A DNA stretch of 64,000 nucleotides from Pseudomonadota bacterium (GTDB lineage: Bacteria; Pseudomonadota; Gammaproteobacteria; Steroidobacterales; Steroidobacteraceae), in the NCBI GenBank assembly GCA_021851405.1, contig JAJZDW010000006.1, positions 62,001-126,000 of the forward strand. Reading direction: 5' to 3'. Below the pieces are notes generated by a model that was given only the letters and a program-made list of their open reading frames with translations, made no database searches and was not told the origin of the DNA. Made by a program: the position numbers and the translations under genes. Shown piece after piece: positions 18,968 through 27,756 of this stretch. How positions within the stretch are numbered: the stretch's first letter is position 1; each line of letters opens with the position of its first letter.

Positions 18968-20221
18968 ATGTTCGACCGTTATGAATGGTTGATCGGCACT
19001 CGCCACCTGCGCTCGACCCACCGGCGCGGCTTCGTGTCGTTCGTGGCCGTGATGTCGGTCTGCGGGCTCGCGCTCGGCGTCGCCACGCTCATCGTGGTGC
19101 TCTCGGTGATGAACGGCTTCCAGCGCGAGCTGCGCAGCCGCATCCTCGATGTGACCGCGGATGCGACGCTCATGGGGCTGCGCGGCTCGATCGGGGACTG
19201 GCGCTCCGTCGAGCAGCGGGTGCGCACCGAGCCGGACGTGCAGGCCGTCGCGCCTTACGTGCAGCAGCAGGCGCTGCTGACCCATGGGCAGTACATCGCC
19301 GGGGCATCGGTGCGCGGCATCGAGCCGGCGCAGGAGACGCACGTGACCGCACTGGCGCGGCACCTGGAGCACGGGGATCTTGCGGATCTGCGCGCGGGCG
19401 GCTATCGGGTGATTCTCGGGGTCGATCTGGCTCGCGCGCTGCACGTGCAGGTGGGTCAGTCGGTGGTGCTGATTGCCCCGGAGGGCATCGCGACTCCCGC
19501 CGGGCTGATGCCGCGCATGCGACGCTTTCGGGTCGCCGGGCTGTTCCACTCCGGGATGTATCAGTACGACCGGGAGCTCGCGCTGGTGAATCTGACCGAT
19601 GCGGCGCGTCTGTTCGCCGTCGGGCCCGGTCGCGTGACGGGGCTGCGCATGAAGCTCTCCGATCCCTGGCAGGCGCCGGCCACGGTGCGCCGCATCGCCT
19701 ACTCCCTCGGTGGCAATGGTTACTACGTCAGCGACTGGACCGATCACCTGGCGAACTTCTTCCGCTCCATTCAGATCACCAAATCGATGATGTTCATCAT
19801 CCTCTCGATGATCGTGGGCGTGGCGGCCTTCAACATCGTTGCGACTCTGGTGATGATCGTGAAGGAGAAGCAGTCGGACATCGCGATTCTGCGCACGCTC
19901 GGTGCCGAGCCGCGCAACATCCTGGCGATCTTCGCCATCCAGGGTCTGCTGATCGGGGCGGCCGGCACGCTGCTCGGCGCTGCGCTCGGGGTCCTCATCG
20001 CCCATCATCTGCAGAGCCTGGTCGGGCTGCTCGAGCGGCTGCTGCACACTCAGTTTCTCAATCCGAAGGTGTATTACATGAGCGAGCTTCCCGCGTACGT
20101 CGAGGGACTCGACGTGATGCGCGTGTGCGCCGTGGCGTTCCTGCTGTGTGCGCTCGCGACGATCTATCCGGCATGGCGCGCCGCGCGCACCGCGCCGGCC
20201 GAGGCGCTGCGTCATGAGTGA
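18968..20221 (+). CDS. lolE: lipoprotein-releasing ABC transporter permease LolC/LolE family (second copy)
   Basis: WLIGTRHLRSTHRRGFVSFVAVMSVCGLALGVATLIVVLSVMNGFQRELRSRIL. Confidence 0.88.
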   Translation: MFDRYEWLIGTRHLRSTHRRGFVSFVAVMSVCGLALGVATLIVVLSVMNGFQRELRSRILDVTADATLMGLRGSIGDWRSVEQRVRTEPDVQAVAPYVQQQALLTHGQYIAGASVRGIEPAQETHVTALARHLEHGDLADLRAGGYRVILGVDLARALHVQVGQSVVLIAPEGIATPAGLMPRMRRFRVAGLFHSGMYQYDRELALVNLTDAARLFAVGPGRVTGLRMKLSDPWQAPATVRRIAYSLGGNGYYVSDWTDHLANFFRSIQITKSMMFIILSMIVGVAAFNIVATLVMIVKEKQSDIAILRTLGAEPRNILAIFAIQGLLIGAAGTLLGAALGVLIAHHLQSLVGLLERLLHTQFLNPKVYYMSELPAYVEGLDVMRVCAVAFLLCALATIYPAWRAARTAPAEALRHE

Positions 20222-20942
20222 GGTGGTGCTCGAGGCCCGTGCGGTGCGGCGCAGTTTCGTGGAGGGTTCAACGACCCTCGAGGTGCTCACGGGCGTGGCG
20301 ATCGAAGTGCGCGCCGGGCAGCGCCTCGCCATCATCGGTGCGTCGGGTTCGGGCAAGACCACGCTGCTGCAGATCCTCGGCGGGCTGGATCGCCCGAGCC
20401 AGGGACAGGTGCTGATCGAGGGGCGGGACCTGCACGCGCTGAGCGAACGCGAGCGCGCCATGCTGCGCAACCGGACGCTCGGCTTCGTGTACCAGTTCCA
20501 TCACCTGCTGCCGGAGTTCTCCGCGCTCGAGAACGTGGCGATGCCGCTGCTGGTGCGGCGCGAGCCGGTGGCCGAGGCGCGCCGCCAGGCGCGCGAGCTG
20601 CTCGAGCGAGTCGGGCTCGGCGGCCGTCTGACGCACCGACCGCATCAGCTCTCCGGCGGCGAGCGCCAGCGCGCCGCCGTGGCGCGCGCGCTGGTGACGC
20701 AGCCGAAGATCGTGCTTGCGGATGAGCCGACCGGCAATCTCGACGGTGCCAATGCGCACGCGGTCTTCGAGCTGATGCTCGAGCTGAACCGGGAACGGGG
20801 CACGAGCCTGATCGTGGTCACCCATGATCCGCGCCTCGCGGCGCGCATGGACGGTGTCTACGAGCTGCAGGGCGGACAGCTGCTCGCACAGGAGCCGCTC
20901 ACGGCGCGGCCGCCCAGTGCCGCGCCCGATAGCGGCGCATGA
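20214..20942 (+). CDS. lolD: lipoprotein-releasing ABC transporter ATP-binding protein LolD
   Basis: GASGSGKTTLLQILGGLDRPSQG; LSGGERQRAAVARALV; ATG inside end of the upstream permease gene. Confidence 0.93.
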   Translation: MSEVVLEARAVRRSFVEGSTTLEVLTGVAIEVRAGQRLAIIGASGSGKTTLLQILGGLDRPSQGQVLIEGRDLHALSERERAMLRNRTLGFVYQFHHLLPEFSALENVAMPLLVRREPVAEARRQARELLERVGLGGRLTHRPHQLSGGERQRAAVARALVTQPKIVLADEPTGNLDGANAHAVFELMLELNRERGTSLIVVTHDPRLAARMDGVYELQGGQLLAQEPLTARPPSAAPDSGA

Positions 20943-21420
20943 CCTCCCAGCGCCAGAGGAACTCCACGGCGCACCAGCCGGCGAGTCCGGCGACCACGGA
21001 ACACACCAGGCACCCGAGCAGGAACGGCCGCCACAGCGGGCCGAGTCCGTACTGCAACCACTGCCAGCTCAGCTGGAAGGCGAAGTGACCCGGGGGCGTA
21101 TCGAGCAGCAGCGCACCGACGCGGTAGGCGAGGTAATAGATCGGCACCATGGTGAGCGGATTGTTCACCAGGAAAATCGTGCCGTAGACCGCCGGGACGT
21201 TCAGCCGCCAGGTGAGGGCGATGAGGCCTGCGAGCAGCGAGTGCACCGGTAGTGGCACGAAGCTGATCGCCAGCCCGACGCCGAATGCGCCGGTGACCGA
21301 GCGGCGGTGGACCGCCCAGAGCCGCGGATCCATCAACCGGTCGCCGAACACGCGCAGCAGCTTATGCCCCTCGATGGTGTGGGGCTTGGGCAGGATCTTC
21401 TTCAAAAATCGGCGTGGCAT
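20899..21420 (-). CDS. DUF2062 domain-containing protein
   Basis: MPRRFLKKILPKPHTIEGHKLLRVFGDRLMDPRLWAVHRRSVTGAFGVGLAISFVPLPVHSLLAG. Confidence 0.86.
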   Translation of the reverse strand: MPRRFLKKILPKPHTIEGHKLLRVFGDRLMDPRLWAVHRRSVTGAFGVGLAISFVPLPVHSLLAGLIALTWRLNVPAVYGTIFLVNNPLTMVPIYYLAYRVGALLLDTPPGHFAFQLSWQWLQYGLGPLWRPFLLGCLVCSVVAGLAGWCAVEFLWRWEVMRRYRARHWAAAP

Positions 21421-21527
21421 GAGTGTGGCACTGTACCACGGCGCCGCGGCGGCGGGCCGCGCGGCGCGTTCCGGCGCCGGGCGCACTCCGGTATGATGCT
21501 CTTTCACGAATTCAATGGGGTCGTTTG

Positions 21528-22154
21528 ATGTGGGAAATCGTGCAGGCGGGTGGTCCGCTGATGTGGCCGATCATCTTCTGCTCGATCGTCGCCGCGGCGA
21601 TCGTGCTCGAGCGCCTCTGGACGCTGCAGGAGCGGCGCGTATTGCCGCGCGAGCTGCCGCAGAAGGTCTGGCAGCTGATCGAGACGGGACAGGTCACTGA
21701 CAAGGTGATCGCCGCGCTCGAGCAGCACTCGCCCCTCGGGCGCCTGCTCGCCGTCGGCCTCTCCAACCGCCATCGCTCGCACGAGATGCTGATGGAGCGG
21801 CTCGAGGACGCCGGCCGGCACGTCGTGCACGAGCTTGAGCGTTTTCTCAACACGCTTGGCACCATCGCCGGTATTTCCCCGCTGCTCGGCTTGCTCGGGA
21901 CCGTGACCGGCATCATCCGCGCGTTCGATGCCATCCAGCACAGCAGCATGGGCGATCCGCGCGCGCTCTCCGGCGGCATCGCCGAGGCGCTGGTGTGCAC
22001 GGCCGCGGGGCTGTGCGTGGCCATTCCCTCGCTCATCTCCTACCGCTATCTGCGCGGCAAGGTCGAGGGCATCGTCGTGGAGATGGAGAAACACGCCCTG
22101 CGCATGGCCGATGCGCTCGAAGCGGCTGGCGATGCCGCCTCGGGCGGCGTTTGA
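21528..22154 (+). CDS. exbB: MotA/TolQ/ExbB proton channel family protein
   Basis: GGPLMWPIIFCSIVAAAIVLERLW; TIAGISPLLGLLGTVTGIIRAF. Confidence 0.9.
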   Translation: MWEIVQAGGPLMWPIIFCSIVAAAIVLERLWTLQERRVLPRELPQKVWQLIETGQVTDKVIAALEQHSPLGRLLAVGLSNRHRSHEMLMERLEDAGRHVVHELERFLNTLGTIAGISPLLGLLGTVTGIIRAFDAIQHSSMGDPRALSGGIAEALVCTAAGLCVAIPSLISYRYLRGKVEGIVVEMEKHALRMADALEAAGDAASGGV

Positions 22155-22161
22155 TCCGCCC

Positions 22162-22593
22162 ATGAATCTCAAACCGCGGCGCCACGAGGAGCCGGAGATC
22201 AACATCGTGTCGCTGATCGACGTGGTGCTGCTCTTGGTGGTGTTCTTCATGCTCTCCAGTCACTTCACCCAGGAAGGGCGGCTGCACGTGGTGCTGCCGC
22301 GCGCCGCGGCGGTGCCGGCCGCGAGCGGCCGCCCGCAGACGCTGGTCGTGACGGTGACCGAAAACGGCGATTACCTGGTCAACGGCCGAGAGCTGCTCAA
22401 CAACAGTCCGGACACGCTGCGCACGGCGCTCGCCGCCCAGCCGACCGCGGCCCGCAGCCAGGCGGTGCTGATCCGCGCCGATGCGCGCGCCACGCAGCAG
22501 TCGGTGGTGACCGCCATGGACGTGCTCGGGGAGCTCGGTTTCGTCAAACTCGACATCGCGACGATCAAGGCGCGTCTCGGGAGCGGCTCGTGA
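22162..22593 (+). CDS. exbD: ExbD/TolR family biopolymer transport protein
   Basis: EEPEINIVSLIDVVLLLVVFFMLSSHFT. Confidence 0.9.
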   Translation: MNLKPRRHEEPEINIVSLIDVVLLLVVFFMLSSHFTQEGRLHVVLPRAAAVPAASGRPQTLVVTVTENGDYLVNGRELLNNSPDTLRTALAAQPTAARSQAVLIRADARATQQSVVTAMDVLGELGFVKLDIATIKARLGSGS

Positions 22594-24338
22594 GCGTCCC
22601 CGAAGAGGGCGAGGATCGCGACGCGGCACGCGTCTACCGCCGGCTCCTCGGGTATCTGCGTCCGAACCTCGGCGCCTTCATCCTCGGCATTGTGGGCGGG
22701 GCGATCTACGCAGCGAGCTCGAGCGGCCTGGTGGAGCTCGCCAAGCGTCTGGGCAACCTGCTGCGCGATCCGGACAAGCGCATGATCGTGTGGCTACCGG
22801 TCGCACTCGTCGTGTTGTTCGCCGTGCGTGGCGTCGGCAACCTCGTGCAGACGTACTTCATGGGTTACGTCGGGCGGCGGGTCGTGAAGCGCTTGCGCGG
22901 GCAGGTCTTCGAGCGGGTGCTCGACCTGCCGGTGGCCTTCTACGATCGGCAGGCCGTCGGGGCCATGCTCTCGCGCCTGACGTACAACTGCGAGCAGGTC
23001 GGGCAGGCCTCGACCAACTCCATCGTCATCCTGGTGCGCGCCGGGCTGATCATCATTTTCCTGCTTGCGTGGATGGTCTGGATCAATCTGCGCCTGACGC
23101 TGCTCTCACTCATCATGGGGCCGCTCGTGGGGTGGCTGGTCACGGTGATCAACCGCCATTTCCGCCGCTACGGCCAGCGCATCCAGCATTCCATGGAAGA
23201 CGTGATGCGCCTGGCCAAGGAGAGCTTTGAGTCCCCGCGCCTGGTGAAGGTCTACGGCGCCCAGGGGCATCTCGCGGCGCAGTTCGAGCGGGTCAACGAG
23301 CACAACCGCATCTCCAACATGAAGTCCATCCTCACCAGCGGGCTCGCCAACCCGACGGTGCAGCTGGTGAGCGCGGTGGGCGGGGCGTTCGTGCTGGCAC
23401 TGGCGATCCGCGACACCGTCCTCGGGAAGATGAGCCCGGGGGATCTGGTCGCCTTCTTCACCGCGCTGTCGATGCTCGCCCAGCCGGTGCGCGAGGTGGT
23501 GGGTCAGTCCGGCCCGATCCAGCAGGGCGTGGCGGCCGCGCAGAGCCTGTTCGAGATTCTCGATCAGCCGAGCGAGCCGGAGACCGGCGATTACCGTCCC
23601 GGGCGGGTGCGCGGGGCGGTCGAGTATCGGGATGTGTCGTTCGCCTACGGGACGGACAAGGAAGCGGCGCTGCGCGGGGTGTCCTTCACGGCACCGGCCG
23701 GCTCGCAGCTGGCCGTCGTGGGGCGCTCGGGCAGCGGCAAAACGACCCTGGTCAACCTGCTGCCGCGCTTCTATGAGGTGGGTGCCGGTGCCATTCTCAT
23801 CGACGGCCGCGACGTGCACGACTACGAGTTGAAGGCGCTGCGCGAGCAGATCTCGGTGGTCAGTCAGGAAGTGACCCTGTTCGATGACACCATCCGCAAC
23901 AACATCGCTTTTGGGCGCGAGGTGTCTGAGCAGGCGCTGCAGCGTGCGGCCGAAGCGGCCCATGTGCTGGAGTTCGCCACCGCGTTGCCACAGGGGCTCG
24001 ACACGATGGTGGGCGATCGCGGCGTGCTGCTCTCGGGCGGACAGCGCCAGCGCATTGCGATTGCGCGCGCGTTGCTGAAGGATGCGCCGATCCTGATTCT
24101 CGATGAGGCGACCTCCGCGCTCGATACCGAGGCGGAGCGGCACATCCAATCGGCGCTGGCGCATCTGGTGCGGGACCGGACCACGTTCGTCATCGCCCAC
24201 CGGCTCTCGACCGTGGAGCAGGCCGACCGCATTCTCGTGCTCGATGCCGGCCGGGTGGTCGAAAGCGGCACCCATGCCGAGCTGCTGGCCCGAGACGGGT
24301 TGTACGCGCAGCTGTACCGGCTGCAGTTCAGCGACTGA
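22590..24338 (+). CDS. msbA: lipid A export ATP-binding/permease protein MsbA
   Basis: ABC exporter; GRSGSGKTTLVNLLPRFYEV, LSGGQRQRIAIARALLKDAPILILDEATSALD; located before lpxK. Confidence 0.94.
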   Translation: MSVPEEGEDRDAARVYRRLLGYLRPNLGAFILGIVGGAIYAASSSGLVELAKRLGNLLRDPDKRMIVWLPVALVVLFAVRGVGNLVQTYFMGYVGRRVVKRLRGQVFERVLDLPVAFYDRQAVGAMLSRLTYNCEQVGQASTNSIVILVRAGLIIIFLLAWMVWINLRLTLLSLIMGPLVGWLVTVINRHFRRYGQRIQHSMEDVMRLAKESFESPRLVKVYGAQGHLAAQFERVNEHNRISNMKSILTSGLANPTVQLVSAVGGAFVLALAIRDTVLGKMSPGDLVAFFTALSMLAQPVREVVGQSGPIQQGVAAAQSLFEILDQPSEPETGDYRPGRVRGAVEYRDVSFAYGTDKEAALRGVSFTAPAGSQLAVVGRSGSGKTTLVNLLPRFYEVGAGAILIDGRDVHDYELKALREQISVVSQEVTLFDDTIRNNIAFGREVSEQALQRAAEAAHVLEFATALPQGLDTMVGDRGVLLSGGQRQRIAIARALLKDAPILILDEATSALDTEAERHIQSALAHLVRDRTTFVIAHRLSTVEQADRILVLDAGRVVESGTHAELLARDGLYAQLYRLQFSD

Positions 24339-24344
24339 CGCGCC

Positions 24345-25367
24345 ATGCAGGCGTGGCTCAATCGGCGCTGGTACGGCCCACCCGGGTCGTGCGCGGCGCT
24401 AGAGCCGCTGGCGCGGCTGTATGGGGCGGCCGTGGCCGTGCGCCGCAGACGCGCGGGGGCGCCCCGTGCGCTGCCCGTTCCGGTGATCATCGTCGGTAAC
24501 CTCACGGTCGGGGGCACGGGCAAGACGCCGCTCACCGTCTGGCTCGCCCAGCAATCGAGCCGGCATGGGCTGCCGGCCGGGGTGATCTCGCGCGGATACG
24601 GCGGCAGAGCCGGCGGTGTGCGCGTGCTCGATGCCGCGGCCGATTGGCGCGAAGTGGGCGATGAGCCGCTGATCCTGGCGCGCCGCAGCGGCTGCGTGAC
24701 CGCCGTCGGGCGGGAGCGGACGGAGGCGGCCCGCGCGGTGATTGCCCGTGGCGCAGGGGTGGTGATTTCCGATGACGGGCTGCAGCACCTGCGGCTCACC
24801 CGCCAGTGCACGATCGTGGTCGCGGACGGCGCGCGCGGGTTCGGCACGGGGCGGCTGCTGCCGGCCGGGCCGCTGCGCGAGCCGCTGCAGCGGCTCGCGA
24901 GCGCCGATGCGCTGGTGATCCATGGGGCGTCCGAACACCCCTCGCTGCGCGCCGCGGCCGCGTATTTTCCCCCGCACGTCCTGCGCATGGACCTGGTGCC
25001 CGGGCCGGCCGTGTCGCTGGCCTCGGGCGAACGGCGCGCGCTGGAGGCGTTTGCCGGCTCGCCCGTACACGCGGTCGCCGGCATCGGCCATCCGCAGCGC
25101 TTCTTCCGCGAGCTCGTCGCTCACGGCCTGGAGGTGCTCGAGCATCCCTTCCCGGACCACCATCCGCTCAGCGCCGCCGAGCTGGCATTCGGCGATGCGC
25201 GTCCGGTACTCATGACGGAAAAGGATGCCGTAAAATGCGCTCACCTGGCCGATCCGCGGCTGTGGTTCGTGCCGGTCGAGGCGCTCTTCAGCGAGACTGA
25301 CGCCGCCTGCCTGCTCGAGCTGCTGCTGCGTACGGCCGCATCATTCGCCAGGCCCCCCGGAGGTTAG
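24345..25367 (+). CDS. lpxK: tetraacyldisaccharide 4'-kinase LpxK
   Basis: VIIVGNLTVGGTGKTPLTVWLA; VISDDGLQHLRLTRQCTIVVADGARGFG. Confidence 0.94.
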   Translation: MQAWLNRRWYGPPGSCAALEPLARLYGAAVAVRRRRAGAPRALPVPVIIVGNLTVGGTGKTPLTVWLAQQSSRHGLPAGVISRGYGGRAGGVRVLDAAADWREVGDEPLILARRSGCVTAVGRERTEAARAVIARGAGVVISDDGLQHLRLTRQCTIVVADGARGFGTGRLLPAGPLREPLQRLASADALVIHGASEHPSLRAAAAYFPPHVLRMDLVPGPAVSLASGERRALEAFAGSPVHAVAGIGHPQRFFRELVAHGLEVLEHPFPDHHPLSAAELAFGDARPVLMTEKDAVKCAHLADPRLWFVPVEALFSETDAACLLELLLRTAASFARPPGG

Positions 25368-25370
25368 TTC

Positions 25371-25559
25371 ATGGATGCCCGCCTGCTCGAAATTCTCGCC
25401 TGCCCGATGTGCAAGGGCCCGCTCCTCTACCGGCGTGAGGCGTCAGTGCTCGTCTGTCGCATGGACCGGCTCGCCTACCCGATCCGCGACGGCGTGCCGG
25501 TGATGCTCGAGGAAGAGGCGCGCCAGCTCGGCGCCGATGATCCGCTGCTCGAGCGCTGA
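25371..25559 (+). CDS. Trm112 family protein (YcaR-like)
   Basis: [47 protein letters not shown]. Confidence 0.9.
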   Translation: MDARLLEILACPMCKGPLLYRREASVLVCRMDRLAYPIRDGVPVMLEEEARQLGADDPLLER

Positions 25560-25572
25560 GCGGCACGGCGGC

Positions 25573-26325
25573 GTGTTCCGCATCGCGATTCCTGTGCGTG
25601 CCGGCTCGAGCCGGCTGCCCGGCAAGGCGCTGGCCCCGCTCGCCGGCAAGCCGATGGTGCAGTGGGTGTACGAGAAGGCCTGCGCCGCGGGGGCGCGCGA
25701 GGTGCTGATCGCGACCGATGATGAAGCGATCGCGGCGGCCGCTCGGGCCTTCGGTGCGAACGCGCGGCTGACGTCGGCGCAGCACGTCTCCGGCACCGAC
25801 CGCATTGCCGAACTGGCCCGGCTCGAGGGCTGGGCGGATGAGGACATCGTGGTGAACGTGCAGGGCGATGAGCCGCTGATTCCGCCGGCGATCATCGCTC
25901 AGGTGGCGGCGTTGCTCGCCGAGACGCCGCTCGCGGCGATCGCCACGCTCGCCACGCCCATCGAGTCGCTCGAGGAATTCCTGGACCCGAACGCGGTCAA
26001 GGTCGTCACCGACGCCCGGGGTCGCGCATTGTACTTCTCGCGTGCCCCGATCCCCTGGGTGCGGGACGGGGCGCCGGCGGGTCTCGCCACTCAGCGTCGC
26101 TTCGACGGGGCCCGCCGTCACGTGGGGCTCTATGCGTACCGAGTGGCGGCGCTGAGGATCCTCTGCGCGCTGCCGAGCTCGCCGCTCGAGGTCGGTGAGA
26201 AGCTCGAGCAACTGCGCGCGCTCGAGCACGGCCTGACCATCCAGGTGGCCGATGCTCTCGAGCGCCCCGGGCCCGACGTCAATACCGCCGAGGACCTGCG
26301 CCGGGTGGCGGATCTCCTCGGCTGA
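25573..26325 (+). CDS. kdsB: 3-deoxy-manno-octulosonate cytidylyltransferase KdsB
   Basis: FRIAIPVRAGSSRLPGKALAPLAGKPMVQWVYE; VNVQGDEPLIPP; start GTG at 25573 assumed (ORF opens at 25537). Confidence 0.93.
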   Translation: MFRIAIPVRAGSSRLPGKALAPLAGKPMVQWVYEKACAAGAREVLIATDDEAIAAAARAFGANARLTSAQHVSGTDRIAELARLEGWADEDIVVNVQGDEPLIPPAIIAQVAALLAETPLAAIATLATPIESLEEFLDPNAVKVVTDARGRALYFSRAPIPWVRDGAPAGLATQRRFDGARRHVGLYAYRVAALRILCALPSSPLEVGEKLEQLRALEHGLTIQVADALERPGPDVNTAEDLRRVADLLG

Positions 26326-26465
26326 CTCTGTGCGTCGGAACCTTATGATATCTTTAGGCTTGCAAGGGTCCGGCGGCTGGAACTTCGCCGCATCGACGTG
26401 CGTCCATTGAGAGAGGCAGGGGCGATGTTCGCCCAACGGACGTCCTGCAACGGGACGGGAAACGT

Positions 26466-27032
26466 ATGCTCGAACACATGAGCGCATCATTGAGACTCCG
26501 GCGTGGGCTGCAGCGGATCGCAGCGTGCGCGGTTCTGGCGACGCTCACGGCATGCGCCACGACGCAATACGATCAACCGGTGGCCTACGCCGCGCCACCG
26601 CCGAATACGACCGTGTACGCCTATCCCATGCACGGTCAGTCGAGCGAGCGGCAGAGCCGCGACCGCTATGAATGCAGCGTTTGGGCGGTGCACCAGAGCG
26701 GCTTTGACCCCAGTGCACCGAACGTGCCCGTGTATGACCGGGTGGCCGTTCAGGGTCCACCGCCGGGCACCGATACGGCCCTGGGGGCCATTGCCGGCGC
26801 CGTCATCGGCGCGGCGCTCTCGGACCGCTGGGACCGGGGCTCGGGCGCGGTGTTCGGGGCACTGACCGGCGCCATGATCGGCAGCGCCGGCGATGCGGCC
26901 AATGCCCAGGCCAATGACCAGGCGATGGGGGCTGCGGCCCAGGCACAGGACCGCTCGATGGCGCGCCAGGCCATGGACTACCGGCGCGCGCTGGGAGCGT
27001 GTCTGCAGGCGCGCGGGTATAGCGTGCGCTAA
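26466..27032 (+). CDS. glycine-zipper lipoprotein-like protein
   Basis: Lipobox-like LATLTACATT; TALGAIAGAVIGAALSDRWDRGSGAVFGALTGAMIGSAGD glycine zipper; C-terminal YRRALGACLQARGYSV. Confidence 0.72.
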   Translation: MLEHMSASLRLRRGLQRIAACAVLATLTACATTQYDQPVAYAAPPPNTTVYAYPMHGQSSERQSRDRYECSVWAVHQSGFDPSAPNVPVYDRVAVQGPPPGTDTALGAIAGAVIGAALSDRWDRGSGAVFGALTGAMIGSAGDAANAQANDQAMGAAAQAQDRSMARQAMDYRRALGACLQARGYSVR

Positions 27033-27632
27033 AGGCGCTTTTTGGCATGGGCGCCACGCCCCGCCCTGTGCGGCCGACGTTCGCACCCCACGACTCTGCC
27101 TCGATCGGTTCCCGCCGGGATCGAAGGCCCAGCGCCGTAGCCTGGAGGGCGCTCATGGCCGGTGCACCGGAACACTCCACTGCGCAAAATTCCGCCTGCG
27201 GCGCGCAGATCGAAACCGGTGGTGTCGGCGCGCAGCAGGCCGGGAATCAACCTTGACGCGCGGGGCGTGCCGCACTTTCGCCCCGGCTCTCCACCCCGTG
27301 TTTTCCCAGAGGGACGCCGCTTCACGATCGCGTGAGGGCCTCTGACCTGCGTGGAAAACTGCGGTAAACGCAGGGCCTGCGTGTCGCGAGTGCAACCCGA
27401 ACCGCCGAGGAATCGAGCCGCGGAACCGGCCGGTGCGCGGCGCACCTCGAACCCTATGCCCTACGCACAGGAGAGGGTGGGGCACGTCGGGCGCTCACCG
27501 GAGGGCCGGAGAGGGTCGATGCGGTGCGGTTGCGCCACATGCGGTGCTGCATCCCCCCTTGAGCTGAGATCACAGGCCGCGGGAAGGGGCCCAGGGCGCC
27601 CTGGAGCGTCCCCGTGCGGTTTCGGGGAGTGC

Positions 27633-27661
27633 TTGACAGCGTGCAACGCGGAACGTAATTT
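27633..27661 (+). promoter_or_regulatory. candidate sigma70 promoter for the TonB receptor operon
   Basis: TTGACA (27633-27638) - 17 bp - TAATTT (27656-27661). Confidence 0.55.
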
Positions 27662-27663
27662 AA

Positions 27664-27679
27664 GTGGAAGCGTTTCCAC
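27664..27679. promoter_or_regulatory. LacI/GalR-type operator
   Basis: GTGGAAGCGTTTCCAC; the inner 14-mer fits TGNAANCGNTTNCA; directly downstream of the putative -10. Confidence 0.78.
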
Positions 27680-27680
27680 A

Positions 27681-27716
27681 GTTGCGTTCTTTGGACGTGC
27701 GTTGCACGAACGCAAC
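27681..27716 (+). other. leader stem-loop: 9-bp stem with nested 4-bp hairpin
   Basis: GTTGCGTTC (27681-27689) ... GAACGCAAC (27708-27716); inside loop GTGC-GTT-GCAC (27697-27707). Confidence 0.6.
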
Positions 27717-27756
27717 ATCTTGCCAGTCGTCACAGTGTCATGAGGGGGGTTTGTAC

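Noticed and set aside
27029-27485. Small ORFs on both strands in the gap between the glycine-zipper gene and TonB receptor
   Set aside because: Overlapping in several frames with random-like composition; treated as non-coding.
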